DNA from: SIG636 sp045592105
GTDB lineage: Bacteria; Bacillota; Clostridia; Oscillospirales; CAG-382
DNA length: 18,384 bases
Assembly (NCBI GenBank): GCA_045592105.1
Contig: JAZNUB010000023.1
Location: 1-18,384, forward strand
Direction of reading: 5' to 3'
The stretch's first letter is position 1, and each line of letters opens with the position of its first letter. A program made the translations under genes and the position numbers. Of this stretch, positions 1 through 6,653 are shown piece by piece. The notes beneath the pieces were generated by a model. It searched no databases. It was not told the origin of the DNA and saw only the letters and a program-made list of their open reading frames with translations.

Positions 1-28
1 AAAAAAGACAGCCGCACGTGAGCGGCTG
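1..28 (-). terminator. Intrinsic terminator for minus-strand transcription
   Basis: A 7-bp perfect stem CAGCCGC (9-15) / GCGGCTG (22-28) encloses the loop ACGTGA. On the minus strand it is followed directly by a run of six T (positions 6-1). This is the layout of a rho-independent terminator for transcription running leftwards out of 29-199 or from further right. No minus-strand gene precedes it in the window, so what it terminates is unknown. It could be a short RNA or part of a mobile element whose remainder lies off the left edge. Confidence 0.5.
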
Positions 29-61
29 CCTGTGAGTGTAATGCGGTGTCAAACTTCAGTA

Positions 62-139
62 GCTCCTTTTAGGGGCGAAGCCTGTAATTGCCCCTTATAG
101 GGGCTGTGCAAGCCACCGGTTCAACCGGTGGTTCTGACT
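62..139 (+). other. Three-hairpin structured region, possibly the right end of an IS200/IS605-type element
   Basis: Read on the plus strand there are three successive stem-loops: GCTCC/GGGGC (62-66/72-76, one U-G pair), GCCCC/GGGGC (90-94/100-104) and a 7-bp CCACCGG/CCGGTGG stem (113-119/125-131) with loop TTCAA. The 90-94 arm can also pair with 72-76, so two folds compete. The first stem pairs fully only as plus-strand RNA (U-G), and as minus-strand RNA it would carry a C-A mismatch, which favours plus-strand function. A GC-rich hairpin preceded by AAG and followed by TTCTGAC recalls right ends of IS200/IS605 elements, where the TnpB guide RNA terminates. No tnpA or tnpB lies in the window, so the assignment is inference. 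The stretch 140-199 up to the first gene holds nothing I recognise. Confidence 0.33.
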
Positions 140-199
140 TAAAACCGTATTTGCGGCAATATATAACAATTATTGTGTACTTAGGCGCAGGAAAATTTA

Positions 200-670
200 A
201 TGATGAATAATATATATAATTTTAATGATATTGAGAAAATACGCTCAAGACAAAAGCGTTTAGTGGTTGGTTATGCTTTAGCGGTGCTCTGCTTTATTGG
301 GGTTTTAGCTTTGGCTTTCTTTATTCTTAAGAACAATATAGTGCTTACGGTAGTTTTTGCATTGTTGCTTTTTTTCTTTATACTATCTTCAATTGTATTT
401 TGGAAGGTTAAATATGCTATTTTAAGCGAACACAAAACATTCCTTGATAATATCGAAACAGGCATAAAGAGCGATTACATTGGTAGCTTCGTTAGCATGG
501 ATACGGATAAACTAAGTGAAGAACCCTTTGATAGCTATATTTTTGTTTCGACAAATAAAAGTACAAGCTTTTTGGTTTACAACCAATATTCTCCTAAGTT
601 CATTAAAGGAGAGAAGTATCACATAGAGTATGTAGGAAGCTATCTATATAGATGGGAAAGTGTTCGTTAG
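200..670 (+). CDS. Two-TM membrane protein of unknown function
   Basis: This 156-residue protein belongs to no family I recognise. A short basic N-terminus (RSRQKR near 16-21) is followed by two adjacent hydrophobic segments, about residues 23-44 and 46-69, and then a soluble domain of about 85 residues rich in Ser, Tyr and Lys. The hairpin topology predicts both termini on the same side, probably cytoplasmic given the positive charge before the first segment. The start is preceded by CAGGAAAA, a modest ribosome site, and a second ATG follows immediately. It is the first gene of a same-strand group with very short gaps (12 bp to the next), so it probably works with the DUF624-like and ABC ATPase genes, for example as an accessory subunit. 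That role is inferred only from position. Confidence 0.7.
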   Translation: MMNNIYNFNDIEKIRSRQKRLVVGYALAVLCFIGVLALAFFILKNNIVLTVVFALLLFFFILSSIVFWKVKYAILSEHKTFLDNIETGIKSDYIGSFVSMDTDKLSEEPFDSYIFVSTNKSTSFLVYNQYSPKFIKGEKYHIEYVGSYLYRWESVR

Positions 671-682
671 AAGGAAGATTTT

Positions 683-1216
683 ATGAGTATTGATAACAGC
701 ATCACGATTGCAAGAATAAAAAAAGCCCTTCCGCTAAAAACTGTTGCTATTGTTTTGTTGGCTGTGATTGTTTTGTCCACAGTTTTTTATGTTACTATCC
801 AAAACAGAAATAAGGACGAAATATTGATTTGGCATATAACAACCGACAGCGCAAATTATTTTTCTGAAGATGTTTTAAAGAATATAAACGATTACGGTAA
901 GCAAAACGGTTTTGATCGAATATTGCTTACCAAAAGGCATCCGGACGATAAATATTTTGATGTTCTTATGTCAACAACTATGTATTATACAAGCGATATC
1001 TTTATAATGCGGGAAGAGATAGTTAAAAAATATGCCGATATGGATATGTTTTTGCCTCTATCATCCGATGTAAAAGAAACAGAGAAGCTAATTTACATTA
1101 ACGGTGATGCCGTTGGGGTTTTATTATACGAGGATTATTATTTGCTTATAAACGCCAAAACGAAAGTGGATTTAAATGTGATTTACGACATATTGGAAAT
1201 ACTAATAAAGAATTGA
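683..1216 (+). CDS. Membrane-anchored extracytoplasmic protein, faintly substrate-binding-protein-like
   Basis: The 177-residue product has one N-terminal hydrophobic segment (about 18-39) and a soluble remainder predicted to lie outside the membrane. No lipobox cysteine is seen, so the segment is probably an uncleaved anchor. The soluble part opens with ILIWHITTDS and contains a middle stretch FDVLMSTTMYYTSDIFIMRE followed by FLPLS. This order (a strand with Trp, later a 'secreted/reported value' strand, then LPL) is faintly like family 1 sugar-binding proteins, but the domain is less than half their usual length. AGAAGGAAG gives a good ribosome site. The gene lies 12 bp after the previous gene and 7 bp before the DUF624-like gene. 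It may be a reduced solute sensor for this transporter-like operon; the family assignment is weak. Confidence 0.65.
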   Translation: MSIDNSITIARIKKALPLKTVAIVLLAVIVLSTVFYVTIQNRNKDEILIWHITTDSANYFSEDVLKNINDYGKQNGFDRILLTKRHPDDKYFDVLMSTTMYYTSDIFIMREEIVKKYADMDMFLPLSSDVKETEKLIYINGDAVGVLLYEDYYLLINAKTKVDLNVIYDILEILIKN

Positions 1217-1223
1217 AAAGAAA

Positions 1224-2219
1224 ATGAGAAAAAAAGGTTTATTTGAAAGAATCATTATGCGAGAGCCCGCAAAGGAGGATTTCTCCGCCAATAAGCTACC
1301 CAAAAACAGGGTAAAGCTGTTCTCGTATATGATAAAAAACAAGTTTTTTAAAATCTATAAAAACCATTGTTTAACTGTGTTGTTTTTTGCGCCGCTTATT
1401 GTTTGGGGCGTGCTTACTATGGAATACACGGACAAGGTATACAGCCTTGAGCCGCAAGTAGGTATTACACATCTTGTTGAGTATTGGTTTACTGTTTACG
1501 TTACCGCGATACCGATGTGGGTGCTTGCCTTTGTGGGGCTATCTGGCGGGCTTAATGTCATTAGAAAGCTCGCTTGGAGCGACCCCGTGGTTTTCAAAAC
1601 GGATTTTTTCAAAAGAATAAAAACAAGCGGCAAGCAAATGGCACTTATCGGCTTTATGTGGGGAACAGCCTATGCTTTGATTAGATATGCAATAGACTGG
1701 CTTGGCTTTTATTATCAGGTTTTTGATGACTCGTATTCGGTTGTTTTTGGCATTTTAGTATGCCTGTTTTTGCTTGTTGTTACTTTCTGCTACACAGTTT
1801 ATATGTGCTGTATGTCCTCGATGTACAATGTTGATACAAAGCAGCTTTTGGTCGGTGCTTTCAAGCTGTATTTCGCCGATTTCTTTTTAGCTACAGGAGT
1901 GATAGTTTTATCCGTTTCTCCTATACTGATCTTACTGCTGTTGGGCTTCGCATATACAACCCTTCTTGCATATTTTAGCGTTTTTAGTCTTCTTTTGGGG
2001 ATAGTGATTATTCCTATGTTTTTGGTTTGCCAGCATAGCTTTGACAGGATTATTAATAAAAAGGATTATCCAAACTATTACGGCAGAGGTCTTTCTTATG
2101 GGGTTAATCCTTGCAGTGATGCTATGATTACTGATAATAATGCTTCAGATGTTACCGAAGTGAAGGATACAAAAGAGGAAGAAATTGATTTTGAGAGAGT
2201 GAACGATGGCGAGAATTGA
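1224..2219 (+). CDS. DUF624 (YesL-like) membrane protein
   Basis: The 331-residue integral membrane protein has about five to six hydrophobic segments (near 48-66, 88-108, 138-156, 172-195, 215-238 and 240-268) and a charged acidic tail (about 305-331). The segment GLNVIRKLAWSD (109-120) followed by FKTDFFKRIK matches the pattern typical of DUF624/YesL proteins (GL-x-x-VIRKLA ... DFF-x-x-FK). Those proteins occur next to carbohydrate ABC importer genes in Bacilli and Clostridia; their biochemical role is not established. The family is usually shorter (about 210 residues), so this one is extended at both ends. The ribosome site is weak (AAAAGAAA) and Met12 (1257) is an alternative start. Its 3' end overlaps the ATPase gene by 14 bp, implying translational coupling and a shared complex. 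Confidence 0.7.
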   Translation: MRKKGLFERIIMREPAKEDFSANKLPKNRVKLFSYMIKNKFFKIYKNHCLTVLFFAPLIVWGVLTMEYTDKVYSLEPQVGITHLVEYWFTVYVTAIPMWVLAFVGLSGGLNVIRKLAWSDPVVFKTDFFKRIKTSGKQMALIGFMWGTAYALIRYAIDWLGFYYQVFDDSYSVVFGILVCLFLLVVTFCYTVYMCCMSSMYNVDTKQLLVGAFKLYFADFFLATGVIVLSVSPILILLLLGFAYTTLLAYFSVFSLLLGIVIIPMFLVCQHSFDRIINKKDYPNYYGRGLSYGVNPCSDAMITDNNASDVTEVKDTKEEEIDFERVNDGEN

Positions 2220-3810
2220 AGCAAAATATCTAACTAAAGTTTACAAAAACGGTGCGTATGGCTTGAAAAACTGCTCCATCTCCGTTAAAAAAGGAGAGCT
2301 TTTGGTAGTTGTTGGTGCTTCGGGTTCCGGCAAATCCACGCTTATTAAGGTTCTTGCAGGTATAGAACAGCTATCCTCCGGAGAGCTGTATATTGATGGG
2401 ATACTTGCCGACAATATCCCCGCGGAAAAGAAAGACGTTTCTATGGTATTCCAGGAGTACGTACTGTATCCCCATATGACTGTTTTTGATAACCTTGCCA
2501 CCCCATTAAGGCTATCGGGCGAGGACGAAAAGTTGATTTACGACAGAGTAATGGAAACGCTTCGCCTTTTTGGGTTGGAGATTGCGTCAGATGTTAAGCC
2601 AAGGAATCTAAGCGGGGGAGAACAGCAAAGGGTTGCGCTTGCAAAGGTGTTACTTAAACGCAGTAAGTTAGTTCTGCTTGACGAGCCTATGAGCAACATT
2701 GACGAGAAGGCACGTTGGGAGTATTGTACCGCCATTAAAAAAATGAAAAAAATGTTACCGGATTCAACCTTTATATACGTTACCCATAACATAAAAGAGG
2801 CGTTGTCCTTGGCGGACAGAATTGCTGTTATGAACGATGGCGCCATTGTTCAAATCGGAACAAGTAGCTTTTTAACAAAGCATTTTGAGCATCTTTCTGT
2901 GATGGAGCTGCTTGGCGGTGCCGATAATATACAGAACGGCGTATTTAACGGCGAGCATTTCATTTTTAACGGCATGCCTTTAAATGAAGAGCCGTATATG
3001 GTTGATTATTCCAAATTAACACAAGGGCAGAGCATTATTCGCGCTCAAAGCTGTATTAATGATAAAAGTGTGTATCTTTTTGACGAAAACGATAGGTCTC
3101 TTTCCGTATCTTCCGTAGAGTACAAACTGTGCGGTTCTCTTGATAAAAACTTTCTTAGTTTTGCTAACCAAACCGTTGAGCTTAGCGATGAATACTTAGA
3201 ACGCCTTTTGCATTGTTCTGCAAACGTTGACGTAGCTATGAGTGCTGAAAAATTCAGCAAAATCCCTGTTAGTGATTGCTTCTCTTTAGTTTTTGATGTG
3301 GAAGAAAACGGCGGCGATTACGTAGTGCTGAAAGCGTATGATAAGCGTTTTATTTTGAATGAAAAAACAAATCTGCAAGTAGGCGAGCGCATTAGGCTAT
3401 ACTATAAAGCAGAAGACTTAATACTTTACGACAAGCAAGATAGGCTTACTTGCCACTATTCTCTTTGCAGAAATATAAAAATTAAGCTTATTGATGCAAA
3501 CAGAGGTGTGATAGAAATATTAGGTAAGCGCGTAAAAATAGGAAAACCAATTACAAAAAACGTGAAAAATGCAAGGATTACCAAGGGTGCGTTTAAGCTT
3601 TCTCACGATAAGGGAAGCTGTGCCGTGCGCGTTTACGATTGCTTGGACGAAGAGTTTATAAACGGCAAAAAGCTTATTCATATTTCGATAAAAGGAAATC
3701 AAGGCTATTTATCATTTATAACTGATGAAGCTGTTAGCTTTTTTGGTAAGAATAAGCTGTGGCTTAACATTGTTCCGAGCCAACTAAAGCTTGGAACGGC
3801 GGAGCTTTAA
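2206..3810 (+). CDS. MalK/UgpC-type ABC transporter ATPase with a long C-terminal extension
   Basis: The N-terminal 220 residues are a complete nucleotide-binding domain: Walker A GASGSGKST (37-45), Q-loop Gln83 in MVFQEY, signature LSGGE (135-139), Walker B LVLLDEP (155-161) and switch His194. Sequence style (VSMVFQEYVLYPHMTVFDNL) is that of carbohydrate-importer ATPases (MalK, UgpC, MsmX). After it comes a TOBE-like regulatory region (for example GERIRLYYKAEDLILYD) and then about 100 further residues. The total of 534 residues compares with about 370 for MalK. All catalytic residues are present, so it should hydrolyse ATP. No canonical MalF/MalG-type permease or full-length binding protein accompanies it. 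Its partners here are the DUF624-like protein and two small membrane proteins. It could energise an unlinked importer or form an unusual complex. It is the last gene before a strong terminator. Confidence 0.85.
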   Translation: MARIEAKYLTKVYKNGAYGLKNCSISVKKGELLVVVGASGSGKSTLIKVLAGIEQLSSGELYIDGILADNIPAEKKDVSMVFQEYVLYPHMTVFDNLATPLRLSGEDEKLIYDRVMETLRLFGLEIASDVKPRNLSGGEQQRVALAKVLLKRSKLVLLDEPMSNIDEKARWEYCTAIKKMKKMLPDSTFIYVTHNIKEALSLADRIAVMNDGAIVQIGTSSFLTKHFEHLSVMELLGGADNIQNGVFNGEHFIFNGMPLNEEPYMVDYSKLTQGQSIIRAQSCINDKSVYLFDENDRSLSVSSVEYKLCGSLDKNFLSFANQTVELSDEYLERLLHCSANVDVAMSAEKFSKIPVSDCFSLVFDVEENGGDYVVLKAYDKRFILNEKTNLQVGERIRLYYKAEDLILYDKQDRLTCHYSLCRNIKIKLIDANRGVIEILGKRVKIGKPITKNVKNARITKGAFKLSHDKGSCAVRVYDCLDEEFINGKKLIHISIKGNQGYLSFITDEAVSFFGKNKLWLNIVPSQLKLGTAEL

Positions 3811-3826
3811 TATATCCTACCATAAT

Positions 3827-3864
3827 AAAAAGCATTGAAAACGATATCGCTTTCAATGCTTTTT
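3827..3864. terminator. Bidirectional intrinsic terminator between convergent operons
   Basis: A perfect 14-bp stem AAAAAGCATTGAAA (3827-3840) / TTTCAATGCTTTTT (3851-3864) flanks a 10-base loop that itself contains the palindrome CGATATCG. The A run on the left and T run on the right give a U tract in either direction. It lies 16 bp after the ABC ATPase stop and 11 bp from the stop of the minus-strand acetyltransferase, so it serves both. Confidence 0.9.
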
Positions 3865-3875
3865 TGTAATATTTT

Positions 3876-5012
3876 TTAAACAAAATCAGGTCTTGAATAG
3901 AACAGCGGAAGGGGAAGGTTTGCTTTTAAGCCTTGCGGTAGGTCATCTCTAATGCCGATGCAAGCGCTATTGCCAAACAGCACTCTCGTTGCTTCCATAG
4001 GTTTCAAATTTGCATCGGCAGGCGCATCCGTTTCGTATACCTTAAAGCTATCTTCCTGCGTTTCAATTGCAACCTTGCAATAGCCTTCAATATTAAGAAC
4101 TGCCTTGCAAGGATAAAGCTTTGTATACGTTGCCTTTAATGCGAAAAGTGCATCAAGTAGCTTTACATAGTCGTGGATCAAAAAGCTTTCGCAGCAGGGA
4201 AGTGTCATCCCTTCACAAACGCTGTCAAGTACCTTTAGTTTTTCTTTTTCAAAAAGGAAAACTCCTCCTATAGATACCCCTCTGAAATCGTATGCGTTTA
4301 TATAAGAACTTAAAACAGCGGGCAGCTCCTCTATATTTAATACCTCTATTTCGTTTATAGATCTACCCTCACCATTTACGGCGGCGTAACCAAAAAGCTT
4401 GCCGTTTTTTCTAATAGAAATAGCTACCGAGCGGCAGGACTTTAGGGTGGTTAAAAAACTCTCCTCTGTTCTTATTACGCGCGCGGGGCGGCGGTTGTAT
4501 AATTCGGCAAAGAACTTTGCTTCCTCAGCGGTTTTTGCTTCGTCAAAGGTGTATATGCTTGTGTCGGCATCCTTTAAGCAGTGCTTTGCATTATCTCGGT
4601 TGAAAGAGAAGGAGGGCGTTATACCGGAAGGCGTGAATCCAAAATATTCATATCTTTGGCGCCTTCCACCTAAAAATGCGATATCTGCTCTTTCTTTGGA
4701 GGTGTTAACGGCGGTATCCATAAGGTCTTTCATATAGCCTTTTCCGCGCGCACTTTTCATAACGCCCATTGTGCCAAAGCCATCAACTTTAATTTTTCTG
4801 CCGCAAATATCCATCTCGGCAGGGAACACGCCAAGAAACCCTTGTATACCGTCTTCGTCCCTGATTACAAGATGCTCGGTTGCGGAATTGCGTACAGCGT
4901 ACAGCTTTGGGTGATAAAGCTGAAAGTAATCGGTGTTGCCCTCACCGCCAAATATTATATCGGCTTTTTGAAGTATTTCCTCAAAATCTTGTTCTTTTGC
5001 CCATTCAGCCAT
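3876..5012 (-). CDS. Eis-like GNAT family N-acetyltransferase
   Basis: The 378-residue protein begins with a GNAT fold. The acetyl-CoA loop is visible as VMKSARGKGYMKDLM (84-98, R/Q-x-x-G-x-G/A pattern), followed by FLGGRRQRYEYFGF (113-126). Length and order (GNAT core, a second GNAT-like middle region, a C-terminal SCP2-like domain around 285-345 and an end reading LPLPLFYSRPDFV) fit the Eis-like group, which acetylates amines using acetyl-CoA. In characterised Eis the protein C-terminus contributes to catalysis. The substrate here is unknown. AAAGGATG is a good ribosome site. The gene starts 14 bp after the anmK stop, so it is probably co-transcribed with spoIIID and anmK, which makes a cell-wall amino sugar or peptide substrate possible. 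That link is inference from position. Confidence 0.82.
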   Translation of the reverse strand: MAEWAKEQDFEEILQKADIIFGGEGNTDYFQLYHPKLYAVRNSATEHLVIRDEDGIQGFLGVFPAEMDICGRKIKVDGFGTMGVMKSARGKGYMKDLMDTAVNTSKERADIAFLGGRRQRYEYFGFTPSGITPSFSFNRDNAKHCLKDADTSIYTFDEAKTAEEAKFFAELYNRRPARVIRTEESFLTTLKSCRSVAISIRKNGKLFGYAAVNGEGRSINEIEVLNIEELPAVLSSYINAYDFRGVSIGGVFLFEKEKLKVLDSVCEGMTLPCCESFLIHDYVKLLDALFALKATYTKLYPCKAVLNIEGYCKVAIETQEDSFKVYETDAPADANLKPMEATRVLFGNSACIGIRDDLPQGLKANLPLPLFYSRPDFV

Positions 5013-5026
5013 TTAAAACACATCCT

Positions 5027-6181
5027 TTAAAATGATATTTTTCCAAGCACGGCAGGAAACTTTGCGCCCGTTGCCGCCGGTAAATTGTTGGGTAAGCCTG
5101 CCATAGTATAATAAGCAAGCAAAGCAAACGCAACAGCCTCTTTTGCATCGCTGTTTTCGCCCTTATCCTCTTGCGTGCAAACGTTAACAGCGTACTTCGC
5201 CATCTCAGCTTTTAGGTTGCTCATCAACGTTGGGTTATAGCTACCGCCACCGGCCACGATAAGCTCGCTTGCCTTGCATTTGGGCTGTATAAAATCGCGA
5301 TAGCTGTTGGATATTACTTTCGCAGTAAGCATAGTAACTGTTGCGATTATATCTTCTTTAGCAATACCTTTTGCTAATTCATTTATCCATAAGCAGTACT
5401 CTTTTCCAAACAGCTCTCTCCCCGTTGTTTTTGGGGGAGCTTTTTTGTAATACGGCTCGTTTAAAAGCGATTCTAAAAGCTGTTGGTTTATTTTCCCCGA
5501 TGCGGCTATTCTACCGCCACGATCCATTTCTACATTATAATACATCGTACATAGACCGTCTATAAGCATATTGCCCGGCCCGTTGTCAAACGCAAAAACA
5601 TCCTCGGGTAAGCAGTTAGCCTTAAGAACGGTACTGTTAGATATGCCGCCTATATTTTGCAACACAACGCTTTTTTTAGCACTTGAATACAACACGTATT
5701 CCGTAAAAGGTACAAGCGGTGCACCGTTTCCACCTGCTGCAATGTCCGCCGTTCTGAAATCGGAAACGCAGGGTATGCCTGTAATGCGTGAGATAACGCT
5801 GCCTTCGCCTATTTGCAAGGTGTTTGGTATGTCACCGCAAGGCTCGTGATATATTGTTTGCCCATGAGAGCCGATGGCGGCTATTTTTTCTTTAGGGATA
5901 CCGCTGTTGGCTATCAGCTTATTTGCGGCTTCGCCAAAAAGCCTGCCTAATATAAAATTCATACGGCTTACTTCGTCAACGGTTGTGTTGGCTGTGTCGA
6001 ACAGCTTAAATATACGCTCCCTTTCAATAGGCTGATACGGAAAGCATTCGTATGCAATAAGCTTACACTGTATATGCCCGTTGCTGTTTCTAATTTCAAC
6101 AGCCGCTGCATCTATTCCGTCAGCACTGGTGCCTGACATTAGACCTATGTATATTTTTTTATATTCTTTGCTTTTATCCAT
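5027..6181 (-). CDS. anmK: Anhydro-N-acetylmuramic acid kinase
   Basis: AnmK opens and phosphorylates 1,6-anhydro-MurNAc with ATP to give MurNAc-6-P, recycling the product of lytic transglycosylases. With the start chosen here the protein has 384 residues, the usual length. Family motifs appear in order: GLMSGTSADGIDAA (13-26), GSHGQT (104-109), DFRTADIAAGGNGAPLVP (141-158), NIGGISN (176-182), FDNGPGN (198-204), GRELFG and GGGSYNP. The frame is open 24 codons further upstream, but that stretch lies inside spoIIID and has no homologous look. The ATG at 6181 gives the normal N-terminus (MDKSKEYKKIYIGLMSGTS), with GGAG 10 bases before it. It overlaps the spoIIID stop by 8 bp (ATGGATAA), indicating translational coupling. 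Confidence 0.95.
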   Translation of the reverse strand: MDKSKEYKKIYIGLMSGTSADGIDAAAVEIRNSNGHIQCKLIAYECFPYQPIERERIFKLFDTANTTVDEVSRMNFILGRLFGEAANKLIANSGIPKEKIAAIGSHGQTIYHEPCGDIPNTLQIGEGSVISRITGIPCVSDFRTADIAAGGNGAPLVPFTEYVLYSSAKKSVVLQNIGGISNSTVLKANCLPEDVFAFDNGPGNMLIDGLCTMYYNVEMDRGGRIAASGKINQQLLESLLNEPYYKKAPPKTTGRELFGKEYCLWINELAKGIAKEDIIATVTMLTAKVISNSYRDFIQPKCKASELIVAGGGSYNPTLMSNLKAEMAKYAVNVCTQEDKGENSDAKEAVAFALLAYYTMAGLPNNLPAATGAKFPAVLGKISF

Positions 6182-6437
6182 TGGTTTTAAGCTCCGTATA
6201 TTTTTGCCGTGTGGCGTTTCCACCGCGGATATGTCTAGTGCTAAGGTTTTCATTTAGCAGAAAACATATCTCTTTGTATATAGCGTAGTTTACTTCTTTT
6301 AGTCGAACAGATAAATCTTTGTGTACAGTTGATTTTGAATAACCAAAGTGCTTTGCTGTAGCACGCACGGTGCTTTTGTTCTTAAGCATATATTCGGCAA
6401 ATAGTATTGCTCTTGTTTCGATATCATAATTTTTCAC
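6174..6437 (-). CDS. spoIIID: Stage III sporulation transcriptional regulator SpoIIID
   Basis: The 87-residue DNA-binding protein matches SpoIIID in length and layout. A helix-turn-helix is seen as STVRATAKHFGYSKSTVHKD (22-41), followed by the basic C-terminal motif RHIRGGNATRQKY (68-80). SpoIIID acts in the mother cell during sporulation, activating and repressing genes of the sigma-E/sigma-K stages. I chose the GTG at 6437 rather than the upstream in-frame ATG at 6473. GTG gives the family N-terminus (MKNYDIETRA) and has GGTG five bases before it. The gene heads a minus-strand unit with anmK and the acetyltransferase. Its presence is the best evidence that the organism forms endospores. Confidence 0.93.
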   Translation of the reverse strand: MKNYDIETRAILFAEYMLKNKSTVRATAKHFGYSKSTVHKDLSVRLKEVNYAIYKEICFLLNENLSTRHIRGGNATRQKYTELKTNG

Positions 6438-6519
6438 GCTATCACCATACCTAAATAGTAGATGATATAGCATATGAATTGCGCTTTTAAAATATGTGTT
6501 TAACTATTTTATTTAATAT

Positions 6520-6548
6520 ATAGTACTTCATTATAAATAATAAGTCAA
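6520..6548 (-). promoter_or_regulatory. Sigma-A-like promoter for spoIIID-anmK
   Basis: On the minus strand TTGACT (6548-6543) and TACTAT (6525-6520) are separated by 17 bases, a good vegetative-type promoter about 80 bases before the GTG start of spoIIID. In Bacillus spoIIID is transcribed by sigma-E. A different promoter may therefore drive it during sporulation, and this one may serve basal expression of anmK. Confidence 0.5.
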
Positions 6549-6552
6549 GGTA

Positions 6553-6569
6553 TTTTTACTTCGTAAAAA
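6553..6569. promoter_or_regulatory. AT-rich dyad between divergent promoters, possible operator
   Basis: TTTTTAC (6553-6559), TTC, GTAAAAA (6563-6569) form a perfect 7-bp inverted repeat. It lies between the -35 boxes of the leftward (6543-6548) and rightward (6579-6584) promoters, the usual place for a shared regulator site. It is short and AT-rich, so chance is a real alternative. Confidence 0.25.
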
Positions 6570-6578
6570 GTTAAAAAC

Positions 6579-6607
6579 TTGACATTGTTTGTGTGTTGTG
6601 ATATATT
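6579..6607 (+). promoter_or_regulatory. Strong sigma-A-like promoter for the glycan cluster
   Basis: A consensus -35 box TTGACA (6579-6584) and TATATT (6602-6607) are spaced by exactly 17 bases. Transcription would start near 6614, giving a leader of about 40 bases before a good GGAGG ribosome site (6642-6646) and the ATG at 6654. It is the only strong promoter seen upstream of the polysaccharide genes. Confidence 0.75.
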
Positions 6608-6653
6608 GAATATGGGCTTTAGTATGGCGTAAAATAAATATGGAGGATTATTT

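Noticed and set aside
6182..6253. Longer anmK start adding 24 residues
   Set aside because: The stretch lies inside spoIIID in another frame, the added residues do not resemble AnmK, and the ATG at 6181 gives the family N-terminus with a GGAG upstream.
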